Position numbers and translations under genes: made by a program. Of a DNA stretch of 64,000 nucleotides, positions 54,005-63,970 are shown one piece after another; position 1 is the first letter of the stretch, and every line of letters starts with the position of its first letter. The DNA comes from Brevundimonas halotolerans (GTDB lineage: Bacteria > Pseudomonadota > Alphaproteobacteria > Caulobacterales > Caulobacteraceae). The notes under the pieces were generated by a model. It did no database searches, was not told where the DNA came from, and was given only the letters and a program-made list of their open reading frames with translations. The stretch is from assembly GCF_003730275.1 (NCBI RefSeq), contig NZ_QTTA01000010.1, positions 124,001 to 188,000 on the forward strand, written 5' to 3'.

Positions 54005-54633
54005 CCGGTCGTCCGACTGTCACGCTGAAGCTGGCCACCTCGCTGGATGGCCGTATCGCCATGGCGTCGGGCGAGTCCCAGTGGATCACGGGCGAGGCGG
54101 CTCGGCTTGAGGGGCACCGGCTGAGAGCCTGTCATGACGCGGTTCTGGTCGGTATCGGCACGGTACTGGCCGACGATCCGGCGCTGACGGTTCGGCTGCC
54201 CGACCATAGCGGCCCCCAGCCCCTGCGCGTGGTGCTGGACAGCCGACTGAGAACGCCGGAAACGGCACAGGTGACCGGGGGTAACAGCCTGATCCTGACC
54301 ACGGTTGAACCGCGCCCCGTTGGCGAGGCCGAAGTGGTAGAGGTTGTCGAGGTGGACGGCCGCGCGGACCTCCATGCCGCCCTCGACACCCTGTATGCGC
54401 GCGGCGTTCGCTCGGTCCTGATCGAGGGGGGAGGCGAGGTTGCGGCCTCCTTCCTGCGCGAAAGCCTGATCGACCGCATGGAATGGTTTCGCGCACCGAT
54501 CCTGCTGGGCAGCGAGGGACGGCCCTGTGTCGCCGCCCTGTCGCTTGCAAAGCTGGCGGATGCCCCCAAGTTTCGGCGCAAGGCTGTCCAGGTCGTCGGT
54601 GACGATCTGTGGGAGCGGCTTGAAAGGATCTGA
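54001..54633 (+). CDS. ribD: Standalone pyrimidine reductase domain of RibD
   Basis: 210 residues corresponding only to the C-terminal reductase half of Rib[32 protein letters not shown] and [15 protein letters not shown]. The N-terminal zinc deaminase domain (HAE..PCxxxxxxxxC) is absent, and the ATGA overlap with nrdR leaves no room for it. The deaminase must be encoded elsewhere. Ends one base before ribE. Confidence 0.9.
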   Translation: MTGRPTVTLKLATSLDGRIAMASGESQWITGEAARLEGHRLRACHDAVLVGIGTVLADDPALTVRLPDHSGPQPLRVVLDSRLRTPETAQVTGGNSLILTTVEPRPVGEAEVVEVVEVDGRADLHAALDTLYARGVRSVLIEGGGEVAASFLRESLIDRMEWFRAPILLGSEGRPCVAALSLAKLADAPKFRRKAVQVVGDDLWERLERI

Positions 54634-55224
54634 ATGTTCACCGGCATCGTCACAGATGTGGGTCGGGTGCGCCGCATCCAGGCCACCGCGCGCGATCACC
54701 GCTATGAGATCGAAACGGCGTTCGACACGGCCACGATCGAGCTGGGTGCCTCCATCAGCCATGCGGGTTGCTGCCTGACGGTCACCGAAAAGGGGCCCGA
54801 CTGGTTCGCAGTGGAGGTCTCGGGCGAGACCCTGTCGAAGACGACGCTGGGGGACTGGGCCGAGGGCACGCACATCAATCTGGAGCGGGCGGCGAAGCTG
54901 GGCGACGAGCTGGGCGGCCATATCGTTTCGGGCCATGTGGACGGACTGGGCACCGTCGTGTCGATCACACCTGAGGGCGGGTCGCACCGGCTGGTGATCG
55001 AGGTGCCGGCGCCGCTGCACCGCTATATCGCGGCCAAGGGGTCGATCACGGTCGACGGCGTGTCGCTGACGGTCAACACGGTCGAGGGCCGGACCTTTGG
55101 CCTGAACATCATCCCCCACACCTGGGATCACACGACGCTGGGCGGGCTTCAGGTCGGAAATTCCGTCAATCTGGAGATCGACATGCTGGCGCGTTACCTT
55201 GCCAGGTGGCAGGAGACGCAATGA
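54634..55224 (+). CDS. ribE: Riboflavin synthase alpha chain
   Basis: 196 residues. Two tandem barrel repeats with MFTGIVTDVGRVR at the start and the second copy around GGHIVSGHVDGLGTV. Final step of riboflavin synthesis. Starts directly after the ribD stop. Confidence 0.95.
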   Translation: MFTGIVTDVGRVRRIQATARDHRYEIETAFDTATIELGASISHAGCCLTVTEKGPDWFAVEVSGETLSKTTLGDWAEGTHINLERAAKLGDELGGHIVSGHVDGLGTVVSITPEGGSHRLVIEVPAPLHRYIAAKGSITVDGVSLTVNTVEGRTFGLNIIPHTWDHTTLGGLQVGNSVNLEIDMLARYLARWQETQ

Positions 55225-56354
55225 TGCAAACCGCGCACCAGACCGACACCCCGATCAGCCCCATCGAGGACATCATCGAGGACGCCCGCAACGGGCGGCC
55301 CTATATCCTTGTGGATGCCGAGGATCGCGAGAACGAGGGCGATGTCATCATCCCGGCCCAGTTCGCCACGCCCGACCAGATCAACTTCATGGCCAAGCAC
55401 GCGCGCGGCCTGATCTGTCTGGCGATCACCGCCGACCGGGCGCGCCAGTTGCGTCTGCCGCCCATGGCCGCCGAGAACCGCGAGAGCATGGGCACCGCCT
55501 TCACCGTCTCGATCGAGGCGAAGGAGGGGGTGACGACCGGCATTTCGGCCGCCGACCGGGCCCGCACGGTGCAGATCGCGGTCGATCCGAACCGGGGCGC
55601 GGACGATCTGGTCTCGCCCGGCCATGTGTTTCCGCTGGTGGCGCGTGATGGCGGGGTTCTGGTGCGCACCGGCCATACGGAGGCCGCGGTCGACATCAGC
55701 CGCATGGCCGGGCTGACGCCCGCCGGGGTGATCTGCGAGATCATGAATGACGACGGCACAATGGCCCGCATGCCGGATCTGGTGGCCTTTTCCCAGTTGC
55801 ACGGCATCAAGATCGGCACGATTGCCGACCTGATCGCCTATCGCCGCCGCACCGAAACCTTTGTTGAGCGGGTGCTAGACACCGATCTCGACAGCATCCA
55901 CGGCGGCCCGTTCCGCATGGTCCTGTACCGCAACACGATCGAGGGCGTGGAACACGTCGCCCTGGTCAGCGGCAAGGTCGATCCGTCGAAGCCGACCCTG
56001 GTGCGCATGCATCAGGTGGACTTTGCTGCGGATCTGCTGGGCCATGTCGAGGGCCGTCAGGACTATGTGCCCAAGGCGATGAAGACCATCAGTGACCATG
56101 GCGGAGCCGGCGTGGTCGTCTTCCTGCGCGATCCGGAACTGCATGGTCTGGCCGAGCGGCTGATGGGCGCCCCCCGGCCCCAGGCCGTGGACCGGTCGAT
56201 CCGGAACTATGGCGTGGGGGCACAGATCCTGAAGGACCTCGGCGTGCGCGACATGATTGTGATGAGCTCGACCCGCCCCAATCCGACCGCGCTGGAGGGC
56301 TATGGCCTGCGCATTGTCGGCTGGCGTGACATGGATGGAGAACCGGTGGCGTGA
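55221..56354 (+). CDS. ribB: DHBP synthase with degenerate GTP cyclohydrolase II-like domain (RibBX type)
   Basis: 377 residues from an ATG at 55221 preceded by AGGAG. The N-terminal DHBP synthase is complete ([41 protein letters not shown]). In the C-terminal RibA-like half, the zinc segment normally C-x9-C-x-C is replaced by [17 protein letters not shown] and has no cysteine, so GTP cyclohydrolase activity is not expected. Such RibB-X hybrids are known in proteobacteria. Overlaps ribE; 4-bp overlap with ribH. Confidence 0.9.
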   Translation: MMQTAHQTDTPISPIEDIIEDARNGRPYILVDAEDRENEGDVIIPAQFATPDQINFMAKHARGLICLAITADRARQLRLPPMAAENRESMGTAFTVSIEAKEGVTTGISAADRARTVQIAVDPNRGADDLVSPGHVFPLVARDGGVLVRTGHTEAAVDISRMAGLTPAGVICEIMNDDGTMARMPDLVAFSQLHGIKIGTIADLIAYRRRTETFVERVLDTDLDSIHGGPFRMVLYRNTIEGVEHVALVSGKVDPSKPTLVRMHQVDFAADLLGHVEGRQDYVPKAMKTISDHGGAGVVVFLRDPELHGLAERLMGAPRPQAVDRSIRNYGVGAQILKDLGVRDMIVMSSTRPNPTALEGYGLRIVGWRDMDGEPVA

Positions 56355-56812
56355 AGGATCCCGATCGTATTCTGATCGTCGAGGCGCGGTTCTATGACGA
56401 ACTGGCCGATGCCCTGCTGGACGGCGCGACCGACGCGCTGAAGGCCCAGGGCGTCCAGTATGACGTCGTGACCGTGCCCGGTGCGCTGGAGGTGCCCGGC
56501 GCCATCGCGGCGGCCGAGGAGGCCGGGCGGTATCCGACCGCGCCGCGCTATGACGGCTATGTGGCGCTGGGCTGTGTGATCCGCGGTGAGACCTATCATT
56601 TCGAGATCGTCTCGGACCAGTCGGCGGCCGGCCTGATGAACCTGAGCATCAAGGGCCTGTCGATTGGCAACGGCATTCTGACCACCGAAGACGAGGATCA
56701 GGCCTGGGCCCGGGCCCGCCGTAGTGAAGGCGACAAGGGGGGCGGTGCCGCCCGTGCGTGTCTGGAGATGATTGCCCTGAAGAAGCGGTTGCGCGTAGGA
56801 CTGAACCGGTGA
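56351..56812 (+). CDS. ribH: Lumazine synthase
   Basis: 153 residues. Typical blocks [31 protein letters not shown] and [17 protein letters not shown] (catalytic His). Makes the precursor of riboflavin. Stop overlaps the nusB GTG. Confidence 0.95.
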   Translation: MKDPDRILIVEARFYDELADALLDGATDALKAQGVQYDVVTVPGALEVPGAIAAAEEAGRYPTAPRYDGYVALGCVIRGETYHFEIVSDQSAAGLMNLSIKGLSIGNGILTTEDEDQAWARARRSEGDKGGGAARACLEMIALKKRLRVGLNR

Positions 56813-57321
56813 CCGAACCGAACAGCCTCAAATCCATCCTCGACCTTCTGGACGAGAAGTCCGGGGACACGCTGACGTCGCGTCAGCGCCGCGCGCGCAC
56901 GGTTGCGCGGTTGGCCGCCGTGCAGGCCCTCTATCAGATGGAGCTGGCCGGAGAGGGCGTCGACACCGTCATTGAGGAGTTTTCGCGCCACCGCTTCGAC
57001 GGGGACATCGAAGGACAGATGCTGGCCGAGGCCGATGAGGCCTGGTTCGCCGATGTCGTGCGCGGCGTCGTGACCGAGCAGAAGGCCGTCGATGCCGCCA
57101 TTCGTGCGCGTCTGGCCTCGAACTGGAAGATCGAACGGCTGGACGCCACCCTGCGTGCGCTGCTGCGCTCCGGGGCGTGGGAGCTGATGCGCAAGCCCGA
57201 GGTCGCCCTCGAAATCGTCATCGATGAATATGTGGAGCTGGCCAAGGCCTTCTTCGACGATGCCGAGGCCAAGTTCGTCAATGCTGCCCTGGACGGGGTG
57301 GCGCGCGACACGCGGTCCTGA
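56809..57321 (+). CDS. nusB: Transcription antitermination factor NusB
   Basis: 170 residues from a GTG that overlaps the ribH stop (GTGA). Helical RNA-binding protein with [20 protein letters not shown] and [24 protein letters not shown]. Works with NusE at rRNA boxA. TGATG overlap with thiL. Confidence 0.95.
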   Translation: MTEPNSLKSILDLLDEKSGDTLTSRQRRARTVARLAAVQALYQMELAGEGVDTVIEEFSRHRFDGDIEGQMLAEADEAWFADVVRGVVTEQKAVDAAIRARLASNWKIERLDATLRALLRSGAWELMRKPEVALEIVIDEYVELAKAFFDDAEAKFVNAALDGVARDTRS

Positions 57322-58310
57322 TGCCGGCGGTCGACGTCGCCGACGAGTTTGAGACCATCCGCCGATTGCTTGCGCCGCTGGCCCACCCCGAATGGGGCCG
57401 GGGGCTGGCCGATGATGTGGCCCTGATCCCTTCACGCAAGGGGCATGATCTGGTGGTGACCAAGGACGCCCTGGTCGAGGGGGTGCATTTCCTTGCCACC
57501 GATCCGCTGGATACGGTCGCCCAGAAGCTGCTGCGCGTGAACCTGTCGGATCTGGCCGCCAAGGGCGCCGAGCCGTTCGGCTATCTGCTGGCGTGCCACT
57601 GGTCCGAGCGTTGCGGCTGGCCGGAGCGCAAGGCCTTCGTCGAGGGATTGGCCCGGGATCAAGTGGAGTTTGGCGTGGCCCTGCTGGGCGGAGACACGGT
57701 CTCGACGCCGGGACCGGCCTCGTTCTCGATCACCCTGATGGGCTGGGCGGCGAAAGGCCGGATTGTCGGTCGGGCAGGGGCCCAGCCCGGAGATCTGGTG
57801 TTTGTCACGGGCACGGTCGGCGAGGGCTGGCTGGGCCTGCGAGCTGCGCGGGAGCTTTTGCATCTTGAGCCTGCGCGGCTGGCGGCGCTGGTGGAGCACT
57901 ATCGCCGGCCTCTGCCGCGCACAGCCTTTGCGACTGCGATCCTTGAGCATGCCAGCGCGGCGCTGGACGTGTCGGACGGCCTGATCGGTGATCTGGGGCA
58001 TCTGGCGCGGGCGAGCGGGGTCGGGCTGGAAATGCAGCTTGAGAGCCTACCCCTGTCGCTGGCGGCCCAGGCCTGGTTCGACGGTCGGGCCGATGCGGTC
58101 CAGGCCCTGTCGCAGCTGGCGACCGGAGGCGACGACTATGAGATCGCCTTCACCGCCCGGCCCGGCCATGAATCGGCCCTGCGCCGGGAGGCCGAGCGGT
58201 TGCATCTGCGCCTGACCCGGATCGGTGAGGTGAAGGCGGGAGAAGGCGTCCGGGTCCGCTACCGGGGCGAAGACGTGCCGATCTCGCGACCCGGCTGGGT
58301 TCACAGCTGA
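57321..58310 (+). CDS. thiL: Thiamine-monophosphate kinase
   Basis: 329 residues. GLADDVALIP at the start, KDALVEGVHF, NLSDLAAKGAEP, GGDTVSTPG and DVSDGLIGDLGH are the ATP/Mg2+-binding motifs. Makes thiamine diphosphate. Ends the nrdR-rib-nusB operon. Confidence 0.95.
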   Translation: MPAVDVADEFETIRRLLAPLAHPEWGRGLADDVALIPSRKGHDLVVTKDALVEGVHFLATDPLDTVAQKLLRVNLSDLAAKGAEPFGYLLACHWSERCGWPERKAFVEGLARDQVEFGVALLGGDTVSTPGPASFSITLMGWAAKGRIVGRAGAQPGDLVFVTGTVGEGWLGLRAARELLHLEPARLAALVEHYRRPLPRTAFATAILEHASAALDVSDGLIGDLGHLARASGVGLEMQLESLPLSLAAQAWFDGRADAVQALSQLATGGDDYEIAFTARPGHESALRREAERLHLRLTRIGEVKAGEGVRVRYRGEDVPISRPGWVHS

Positions 58311-58353
58311 ACCCGGCAACGGAATTCTAACGCCTGTCGGGTATCCGGGCAGG

Positions 58354-58779
58354 ATGGATCGCAGACATTTTCTCTCCCTCATGGGCGCTGGCCTCAGCAT
58401 GGGCGTCGCCGGACCCGCTCTGGCCTCGGGCGACGAAAAGCCCGCCGCCGCTGTCGTCAACCTGCAGGGCGTGGGCCTGCCGGTGATCTCGGGCGGGCGG
58501 ATTCGCAACTATGTGTTCGTCAGCATCCGGCTGCATCTGTCGGCATCGGCCGTGATGGAGACCGTCCGGGCCAAGGATGCGCACTTTCGCGATGCGCTGG
58601 TCAAGGCGGCCCACCGGACGCCCTTTACGCTTGCTGATGACTGGTCACAGCTGGACACGGCGGCTCTGTCGCGCAGCCTGATGGCGTCAGCGACGCGTAT
58701 CGCCGGGCAGGGCAAGGTCGCCCGGGTCGAGGTCCTGCATCAGGCACCCCGCCGACGTACGGGCATTCCCACCGGCTGA
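58354..58779 (+). CDS. Exported hypothetical protein (Tat-like signal)
   Basis: 141 residues. N-terminus MDRRHFLSLMGAGLSMGVAG resembles a twin-arginine or Sec signal. The mature part has VFVSIRLHLSASAVMETVRAKD, reminiscent of FliL-like periplasmic domains, but similarity is weak. Function unknown. The 171 bp after it carry a GGACGC..GCGTCC hairpin (58840-58857) and the hppA promoter region. Confidence 0.65.
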   Translation: MDRRHFLSLMGAGLSMGVAGPALASGDEKPAAAVVNLQGVGLPVISGGRIRNYVFVSIRLHLSASAVMETVRAKDAHFRDALVKAAHRTPFTLADDWSQLDTAALSRSLMASATRIAGQGKVARVEVLHQAPRRRTGIPTG

Positions 58780-58950
58780 TCAGCGTTCTGCTGTTGCGAT
58801 TCGTCCGGGCATTTGGCACGTTTCCGCCGCAATCCCGAAGGACGCATTGTCGCGTCCATCGCGCACGGGGGGACCGGAAGGCGGACAGAGGCGAAAAGCC
58901 CGCCGCGCCAAGGGTCCGGGCGCCTTGCATGAACAGGGTACGGAAACGCC

Positions 58951-61110
58951 ATGACAAACTATCTGTGGCTGGTCATCGCCGCAGGCGCGCTGGGGGTCCT
59001 TTACGGGCTTGTCCAGACCGCCGCGCTGATGAAGGCCTCAACCGGCAATGACAAGATGCGCGAGATCGCTGCGGCGATCCAGGAAGGGGCCTCGGCCTAT
59101 CTGAAGCGCCAGTACACCACCATCGGCATGGTCGGGATCGTCATCCTGATCGCGGCCTATTTCCTCATCGGCGAATGGGCCGCTATTGGCTTCGTCATCG
59201 GCGCAGTGCTTTCGGGCGCCGCGGGCTATGCCGGGATGCTGATCTCGGTGCGGGCCAATGTTCGCACCGCGCAGGCGGCATCGGAAAGCCTGTCCAAGGG
59301 TCTGGATCTGGCGTTCCGCTCGGGCGCCATCACCGGCCTGTTCGTGGCGGGCGGTGCCCTGATCGGGGTCGCGGGCTATTATGCGATCATGACCGAGATG
59401 ATGGGTCTGGAGCGGACCGGTCGTGAAGTGATCGACGGTCTGGTGGCGCTGGGCTTTGGGGCCTCGCTGATCTCGATCTTTGCCCGTCTGGGCGGCGGCA
59501 TCTTCACCAAGGGTGCGGACGTCGGCGGCGACATGGTCGGCAAGGTCGAGGCCGGCATCCCCGAGGATGACCCCCGCAACGCCGCGACCATCGCCGACAA
59601 TGTGGGCGACAACGTCGGCGACTGCGCCGGTATGGCCGCTGACCTTTTCGAGACCTATGCGGTGACCACGGTCGCCACCATGGTGCTGGCGGCGATCTTC
59701 TTCCGCGACCAGCCCTATGTCGATGTGATGATGCTGCTGCCGCTGGCGATCTGCGGCGTCTGCATCGTGACCTCGATCATCGGCAGCTTCTTCGTCCGTC
59801 TGGGCAAGTCCAACAACATCATGGGGGCCCTGTACCAGGGGCTGATCGTGACCGGCGTACTGTCGGTCGCGGCGCTGTGGTTCGTGGTCGACCAGATGGT
59901 CGGTGGACCGGTGACGGCGCTGGGCGGTCAGGCAGGTGAGCGGATCATCGAGCCCATGAACCTGTTCTGGGCCGGTCTGGTCGGTCTGGCGGTCACGGCC
60001 GCCATCGTGGTGATCACCGAATACTATACGGGGTCGAACTTCCGTCCCGTGCGGTCGGTGGCCAATGCCTCGGTCTCGGGTCACGGCACCAATGTCATCC
60101 AGGGTCTGGCGGTCTCGCTGGAATCCACGGCCCTGCCGGCGCTGACGATCATCGTCGGCATCGTCACCAGCTATCAGCTGGCCGGTCTGTTCGGCATCGC
60201 CATTGCCACCACCACCATGCTGGGTGTGGCGGGGATGATCGTGGCGCTGGACGCCTTTGGTCCGGTCACCGACAACGCCGGCGGCATTGCCGAGATGGCG
60301 GGTCTGCCGAGTGAAGTGCGTCAGTCGACTGACGCGCTGGACGCCGTGGGCAACACCACCAAGGCCGTGACCAAGGGCTATGCCATCGGCTCGGCGGGCC
60401 TTGGCGCGCTGGTGCTGTTTGCCGCCTATACCTCTGACCTCGACTACTTCGCGGCCAATCCGGAGCTTTATCCGTTCTTTGCCGGGATGGGCGAGATCAA
60501 CTTCGGCCTGACCAACCCCTATGTGGTCGTCGGTCTGCTGTTCGGGGGGCTGCTGCCCTTCCTGTTCGGTGGCATGTCGATGATGGCGGTCGGACGCGCG
60601 GCCGAGGCCGTCGTGGCCGAGGTTCGTCGTCAGTTCCGCGAGAACCCGGGCATCATGACCTATGAGACCAAGCCTGAGTACGGTCGCGCGGTCGACATCC
60701 TGACCAGGGCGGCCATCAAGGAGATGATCGTGCCGTCGCTGCTGCCGGTACTGTCGCCGATCGTGCTGTTCGTCGGCATCCTGGCCATCTCAGACAAGGC
60801 CACGGCCTTTGCCGCGCTGGGTGCCATGCTGATGGGCGTGATCGTCACCGGTCTGTTCGTCGCCATCTCGATGACGTCGGGCGGCGGGGCCTGGGACAAT
60901 GCCAAGAAGGTGATCGAGGAGGGCTTCACCGACTCGAACGGCGTGCTTCACGGCAAGGGATCCGAGGCCCACAAGGCCGCGGTGACCGGCGATACGGTTG
61001 GCGATCCCTACAAGGATACGTCCGGCCCGGCCGTGAACCCCATGATCAAGATCACGAACATCGTGGCCCTGTTGCTGCTGGCCGTGCTGGCCAGCGGGAA
61101 TATCGGCTGA
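58951..61110 (+). CDS. hppA: K+-independent H+-translocating membrane pyrophosphatase
   Basis: 719 residues, about 16 membrane helices. Pyrophosphate motif [20 protein letters not shown] and [18 protein letters not shown]; the segment [12 protein letters not shown] has Lys where potassium-dependent enzymes have Ala, so it should be potassium-independent. Pumps protons using pyrophosphate. Ends at a strong bidirectional terminator. Confidence 0.96.
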   Translation: MTNYLWLVIAAGALGVLYGLVQTAALMKASTGNDKMREIAAAIQEGASAYLKRQYTTIGMVGIVILIAAYFLIGEWAAIGFVIGAVLSGAAGYAGMLISVRANVRTAQAASESLSKGLDLAFRSGAITGLFVAGGALIGVAGYYAIMTEMMGLERTGREVIDGLVALGFGASLISIFARLGGGIFTKGADVGGDMVGKVEAGIPEDDPRNAATIADNVGDNVGDCAGMAADLFETYAVTTVATMVLAAIFFRDQPYVDVMMLLPLAICGVCIVTSIIGSFFVRLGKSNNIMGALYQGLIVTGVLSVAALWFVVDQMVGGPVTALGGQAGERIIEPMNLFWAGLVGLAVTAAIVVITEYYTGSNFRPVRSVANASVSGHGTNVIQGLAVSLESTALPALTIIVGIVTSYQLAGLFGIAIATTTMLGVAGMIVALDAFGPVTDNAGGIAEMAGLPSEVRQSTDALDAVGNTTKAVTKGYAIGSAGLGALVLFAAYTSDLDYFAANPELYPFFAGMGEINFGLTNPYVVVGLLFGGLLPFLFGGMSMMAVGRAAEAVVAEVRRQFRENPGIMTYETKPEYGRAVDILTRAAIKEMIVPSLLPVLSPIVLFVGILAISDKATAFAALGAMLMGVIVTGLFVAISMTSGGGAWDNAKKVIEEGFTDSNGVLHGKGSEAHKAAVTGDTVGDPYKDTSGPAVNPMIKITNIVALLLLAVLASGNIG

Positions 61111-61137
61111 TCGAGGACATCAAGACCTGAAACTGAA

Positions 61138-61167
61138 AACGCCCCGGAGAGCAATCTCCGGGGCGTT
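61138..61167. terminator. Bidirectional rho-independent terminator between hppA and bamE
   Basis: A 13-bp perfect stem (AACGCCCCGGAGA pairing with TCTCCGGGGCGTT) around a GCAA loop. T-rich tails follow on both strands (GTTGTTCT and GTTTTC). Serves the two convergent genes. Confidence 0.9.
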
Positions 61168-61190
61168 GTTCTGTGTGGGAATATGAAAGG

Positions 61191-61667
61191 TCAGTCCGGG
61201 CGGCGCTGGCCGGGGACGTCCTCGTCGGTGCGGGGCAGCTGGCCGCGGCCGACGTTGCCGAGCAGCTGTTCGATGATGGTCAGCTCGCGACCGCGGGTCG
61301 GGGTCTCGTTGCGGTTCATGGCGACTTCCTGACCGTCTTCGAGGCCGAGGGTACGCACGCCCGCGACATTGCCGGCGCCGTCGAAGGTGATCTCGGTCAC
61401 ATTGCGTTGCGCGATGAAGGCCCGGTTGAAGGTGTATTTCCGCGTTGTCTGGCTGATGTAGTACCAGACGCTGTCGTCCTCGAAGACCGAAGTGGCCGAC
61501 GGCGAGCCCAGCCGGGCCAGCACGGTTTCCTTGGTGTCGGTACCGACCGCGATGTCGGCGGGCTTCACATCCACGGCCTGAAAGCCATGCACACCCACGA
61601 CCGGGGCACAGGCGACCAGCCCGGCGGACAGGACAAGAGCGGCGACGAGGGACTTGGAACGGTTCAT
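61191..61667 (-). CDS. bamE: Outer membrane assembly lipoprotein BamE (SmpA/OmlA)
   Basis: 158 residues from the ATG at 61667. Lipobox LVAC near residue 20. BamE fold: GTDTKETVLARLGSPSATSVFEDDSVWYYIS-type core. Part of the Bam complex. C-terminus longer than E. coli BamE, rich in Asp/Arg. Confidence 0.9.
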   Translation of the reverse strand: MNRSKSLVAALVLSAGLVACAPVVGVHGFQAVDVKPADIAVGTDTKETVLARLGSPSATSVFEDDSVWYYISQTTRKYTFNRAFIAQRNVTEITFDGAGNVAGVRTLGLEDGQEVAMNRNETPTRGRELTIIEQLLGNVGRGQLPRTDEDVPGQRRPD

Positions 61668-61755
61668 GGACAGCGCCTGCGACAATACAAGGTCTTTGAC
61701 CTAGACCCTGCCGCGTCCTAGTTCAACGTCGCGGCGGAAAAGGGGCCGTACGATC

Positions 61756-62286
61756 ATGCTGAAAAATCTTCTCGGGCTCAGGGAAAAGGCCACACCGGGC
61801 CGCGAGGCCTACGGACTGGCGGTCGCCCGGGCCCGGGCGCGCGACTTCTACGTCGATCATGGGGTCGACGACCGGATCGACGCGCGATTCGAGCTCTACA
61901 CCCTGCACGTGCTGCTGCTGGTGCTGCGTCTGCGGGACGAAGACACCGCACCAGCCCGCGATGCGGCCCAGGACCTGTTCGACACCTATGTCTCGGCGCT
62001 CGACAACGCCCTGCGGGAGCTGGGGGTCGGCGATGTCGCTGTGTCCAAGAAGATGCGCAAGCTGGGCGAGGCGCTCTACGGCCGCATGCAGGCCTATGAG
62101 ACGCCCCTGCGTGCGGGCGATGCGGCCGGTCTGGCCGAGGCGCTGGAGCGCAATGTCTATGCGGGCGCGGGTGCGGATCATGCGCCCTGGCTGGCGCGTT
62201 ATGCCCTCGAGTCGCGGCAGCGTCTGGCGGCCCAGTCTGTCGAATCCTGTCTGAAGGCCCCCGACTGGGCCGGAGTGTCCGCATGA
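61756..62286 (+). CDS. Ubiquinol-cytochrome c chaperone family protein
   Basis: 176 residues, helical; GREAYGLAVARARARDFYVDHGVDD and FDTYVSALDNALRELGVGD match the CBP3-like family that aids cytochrome bc1 assembly. ATGA overlap with the DUF177 gene. Confidence 0.88.
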   Translation: MLKNLLGLREKATPGREAYGLAVARARARDFYVDHGVDDRIDARFELYTLHVLLLVLRLRDEDTAPARDAAQDLFDTYVSALDNALRELGVGDVAVSKKMRKLGEALYGRMQAYETPLRAGDAAGLAEALERNVYAGAGADHAPWLARYALESRQRLAAQSVESCLKAPDWAGVSA

Positions 62287-62807
62287 GTGCCCAACCGCCC
62301 GTCCTGCTCGAGGCCGTCCGCATCAACCAGATCGGCGAGAAGCGGACCTTCAGCCTGGCCCCCGATGCCGAGGCCCGCCGGACCATCGCCAGGTGGCTGA
62401 AGATCCTCGACCTGCCCCGGTTCGAGGCCGAGCTGACGCTGGTGCCCTCGCGCGCGGGCTGGCACCTGTCGGGGCGCCTGACGGCCGAGGCCGTCCAGGC
62501 CTGTGGCCTGACGCTGGAGCCGGTCGAGGAGCAGATCGACGAGACCTTTGGCCTGGATCTGGTCGAGGCCGATGAGGACGCCGCCAGCCCCGAGGTCGAG
62601 GTAAGTCTGGAGGAGGATGCGCCCGATCTGGTCACCGACGGGCGGATCGACCTGAGTCGCCATGTGCTGGAACATCTGTCGCTGGCGCTTAACCCGTTTC
62701 CGCGCAAGCCGGGGGCCGTGTTCGAGGCCCCGGAGGAAACAGCCGAGATCTCGCCCTTTGCCGTGCTGAAGGGCCATGTGAAGCCGCGCACCGATAGCGA
62801 CGACTGA
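62283..62807 (+). CDS. DUF177 (YceD) family protein
   Basis: 174 residues; PDAEARRTIARWLKILDLPRF and acidic segment with DLVEADEDAAS. Often found before rpmF in other bacteria; here rpmF is absent and plsX follows. Linked to 23S rRNA metabolism in E. coli and plants. Confidence 0.88.
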   Translation: MSAQPPVLLEAVRINQIGEKRTFSLAPDAEARRTIARWLKILDLPRFEAELTLVPSRAGWHLSGRLTAEAVQACGLTLEPVEEQIDETFGLDLVEADEDAASPEVEVSLEEDAPDLVTDGRIDLSRHVLEHLSLALNPFPRKPGAVFEAPEETAEISPFAVLKGHVKPRTDSDD

Positions 62808-62887
62808 CTCGGCAGAACGGTTGCATCCGGCGGGCCGGGCGCTATCGTCCGGCACCCGAGCCGACCGGCCCCCAGGAGTTTTTCTGC

Positions 62888-63970
62888 TTGTCGAAGACCC
62901 TCGTCATTTCGCTGGACGCCATGGGCGGCGACCACGGCCCCTCCGTGGTTGTGGGCGGCGTTGCGGACTATCTGAAAGCCCATCCCGATTCGGACCTCCG
63001 GTTTCTGGTTCATGGCGATGCGGCTGCCATCGAGGCCCAGGTCCGGGCGCATCGCCTGCCCGCAGACCGGATCGACGTCCGCCACACCGACAAGGTCGTG
63101 GCCATGGACGAAAAGCCGGCCCAGGCCCTGCGGCGGGGCAAGGGCTCGAGCCTGTGGAACGCCATCGAGTCGGTGAAGTCCGGCGAGGCCGCCGCCATCG
63201 TCTCGGCCGGCAACACCGGCGCCCTGATGGCGATCTCCAAGCTGCAGCTGCGCATGGCTGCGCCGGGACTGGAGCGGCCCGCGATCGTCGCCAGCTGGCC
63301 GACCCTGCGCGGTATCACGGCGGTGCTGGACGTCGGCGCCAATATCGACTGTGACGCGGCCCAGCTGATCGAGTTCGCCATCATGGGTGAAGCCTTCCAG
63401 ACGGCGGTCCACGGCACGAAACGCCCGACCATCGGCCTGCTGAATGTTGGCTCGGAAGACATGAAGGGCCACGAACAGGTGCGCGAGGCCCACCGCCTGC
63501 TGCGCAGCGGGGCGTTTGATCTGGACTATCACGGCTTTGTCGAGGGCGATGACATCGCCAAGGGCACGGTCGATGTGATCGTCACCGACGGCTTTACCGG
63601 CAATGTCGCGCTGAAGACGGCCGAGGGCACGGCGCGCTTCATCTCGGCCCTGCTGAAGGAAGCGCTGATGTCGGGTCTGCCGTCGCGGTTCGGGGCCATG
63701 ATGGCTCTGCCGGCGCTGAAGAAGATGCGCAACCGCATCGACCCCAATGCCATCAACGGCGGGCCCCTGCTGGGCCTGAACGGCATCGTCGTCAAAAGCC
63801 ATGGCGGTGCCAGCGCCTATGGGTTCGGCAATGCCATCCGCGTGGCTGGCGACCTGGCCCGCAGTGATTATATGACCAAGGTCAGCGCCAATCTGAAGCG
63901 CATGACGACCGTCCTCGAGGAGGACGATGCCGGATCGGCGTCCGGGACCGGTGTGGAGACTGCCCAGTGA
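62888..63970 (+). CDS. plsX: Phosphate acyltransferase PlsX
   Basis: 360 residues from a TTG at 62888 with AGGAG 9 bp upstream. ISLDAMGGDHGP at the start, SAGNTGALMAISKLQL and LNVGSEDMKGHEQV are typical. Makes acyl-phosphate for phospholipid synthesis. The stop overlaps the fabH start. Confidence 0.96.
   Translation: MSKTLVISLDAMGGDHGPSVVVGGVADYLKAHPDSDLRFLVHGDAAAIEAQVRAHRLPADRIDVRHTDKVVAMDEKPAQALRRGKGSSLWNAIESVKSGEAAAIVSAGNTGALMAISKLQLRMAAPGLERPAIVASWPTLRGITAVLDVGANIDCDAAQLIEFAIMGEAFQTAVHGTKRPTIGLLNVGSEDMKGHEQVREAHRLLRSGAFDLDYHGFVEGDDIAKGTVDVIVTDGFTGNVALKTAEGTARFISALLKEALMSGLPSRFGAMMALPALKKMRNRIDPNAINGGPLLGLNGIVVKSHGGASAYGFGNAIRVAGDLARSDYMTKVSANLKRMTTVLEEDDAGSASGTGVETAQ

Noticed and set aside
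54634-55220. FMN riboswitch in the riboflavin genes
   Set aside because: Genes from nrdR to thiL overlap or abut; there is no leader to hold one.
61778-63802. Antisense open frame of 674 codons opposite the chaperone, DUF177 and plsX genes
   Set aside because: Low-complexity Ala/Arg/Ser translation, and it spans three well-supported genes on the other strand.
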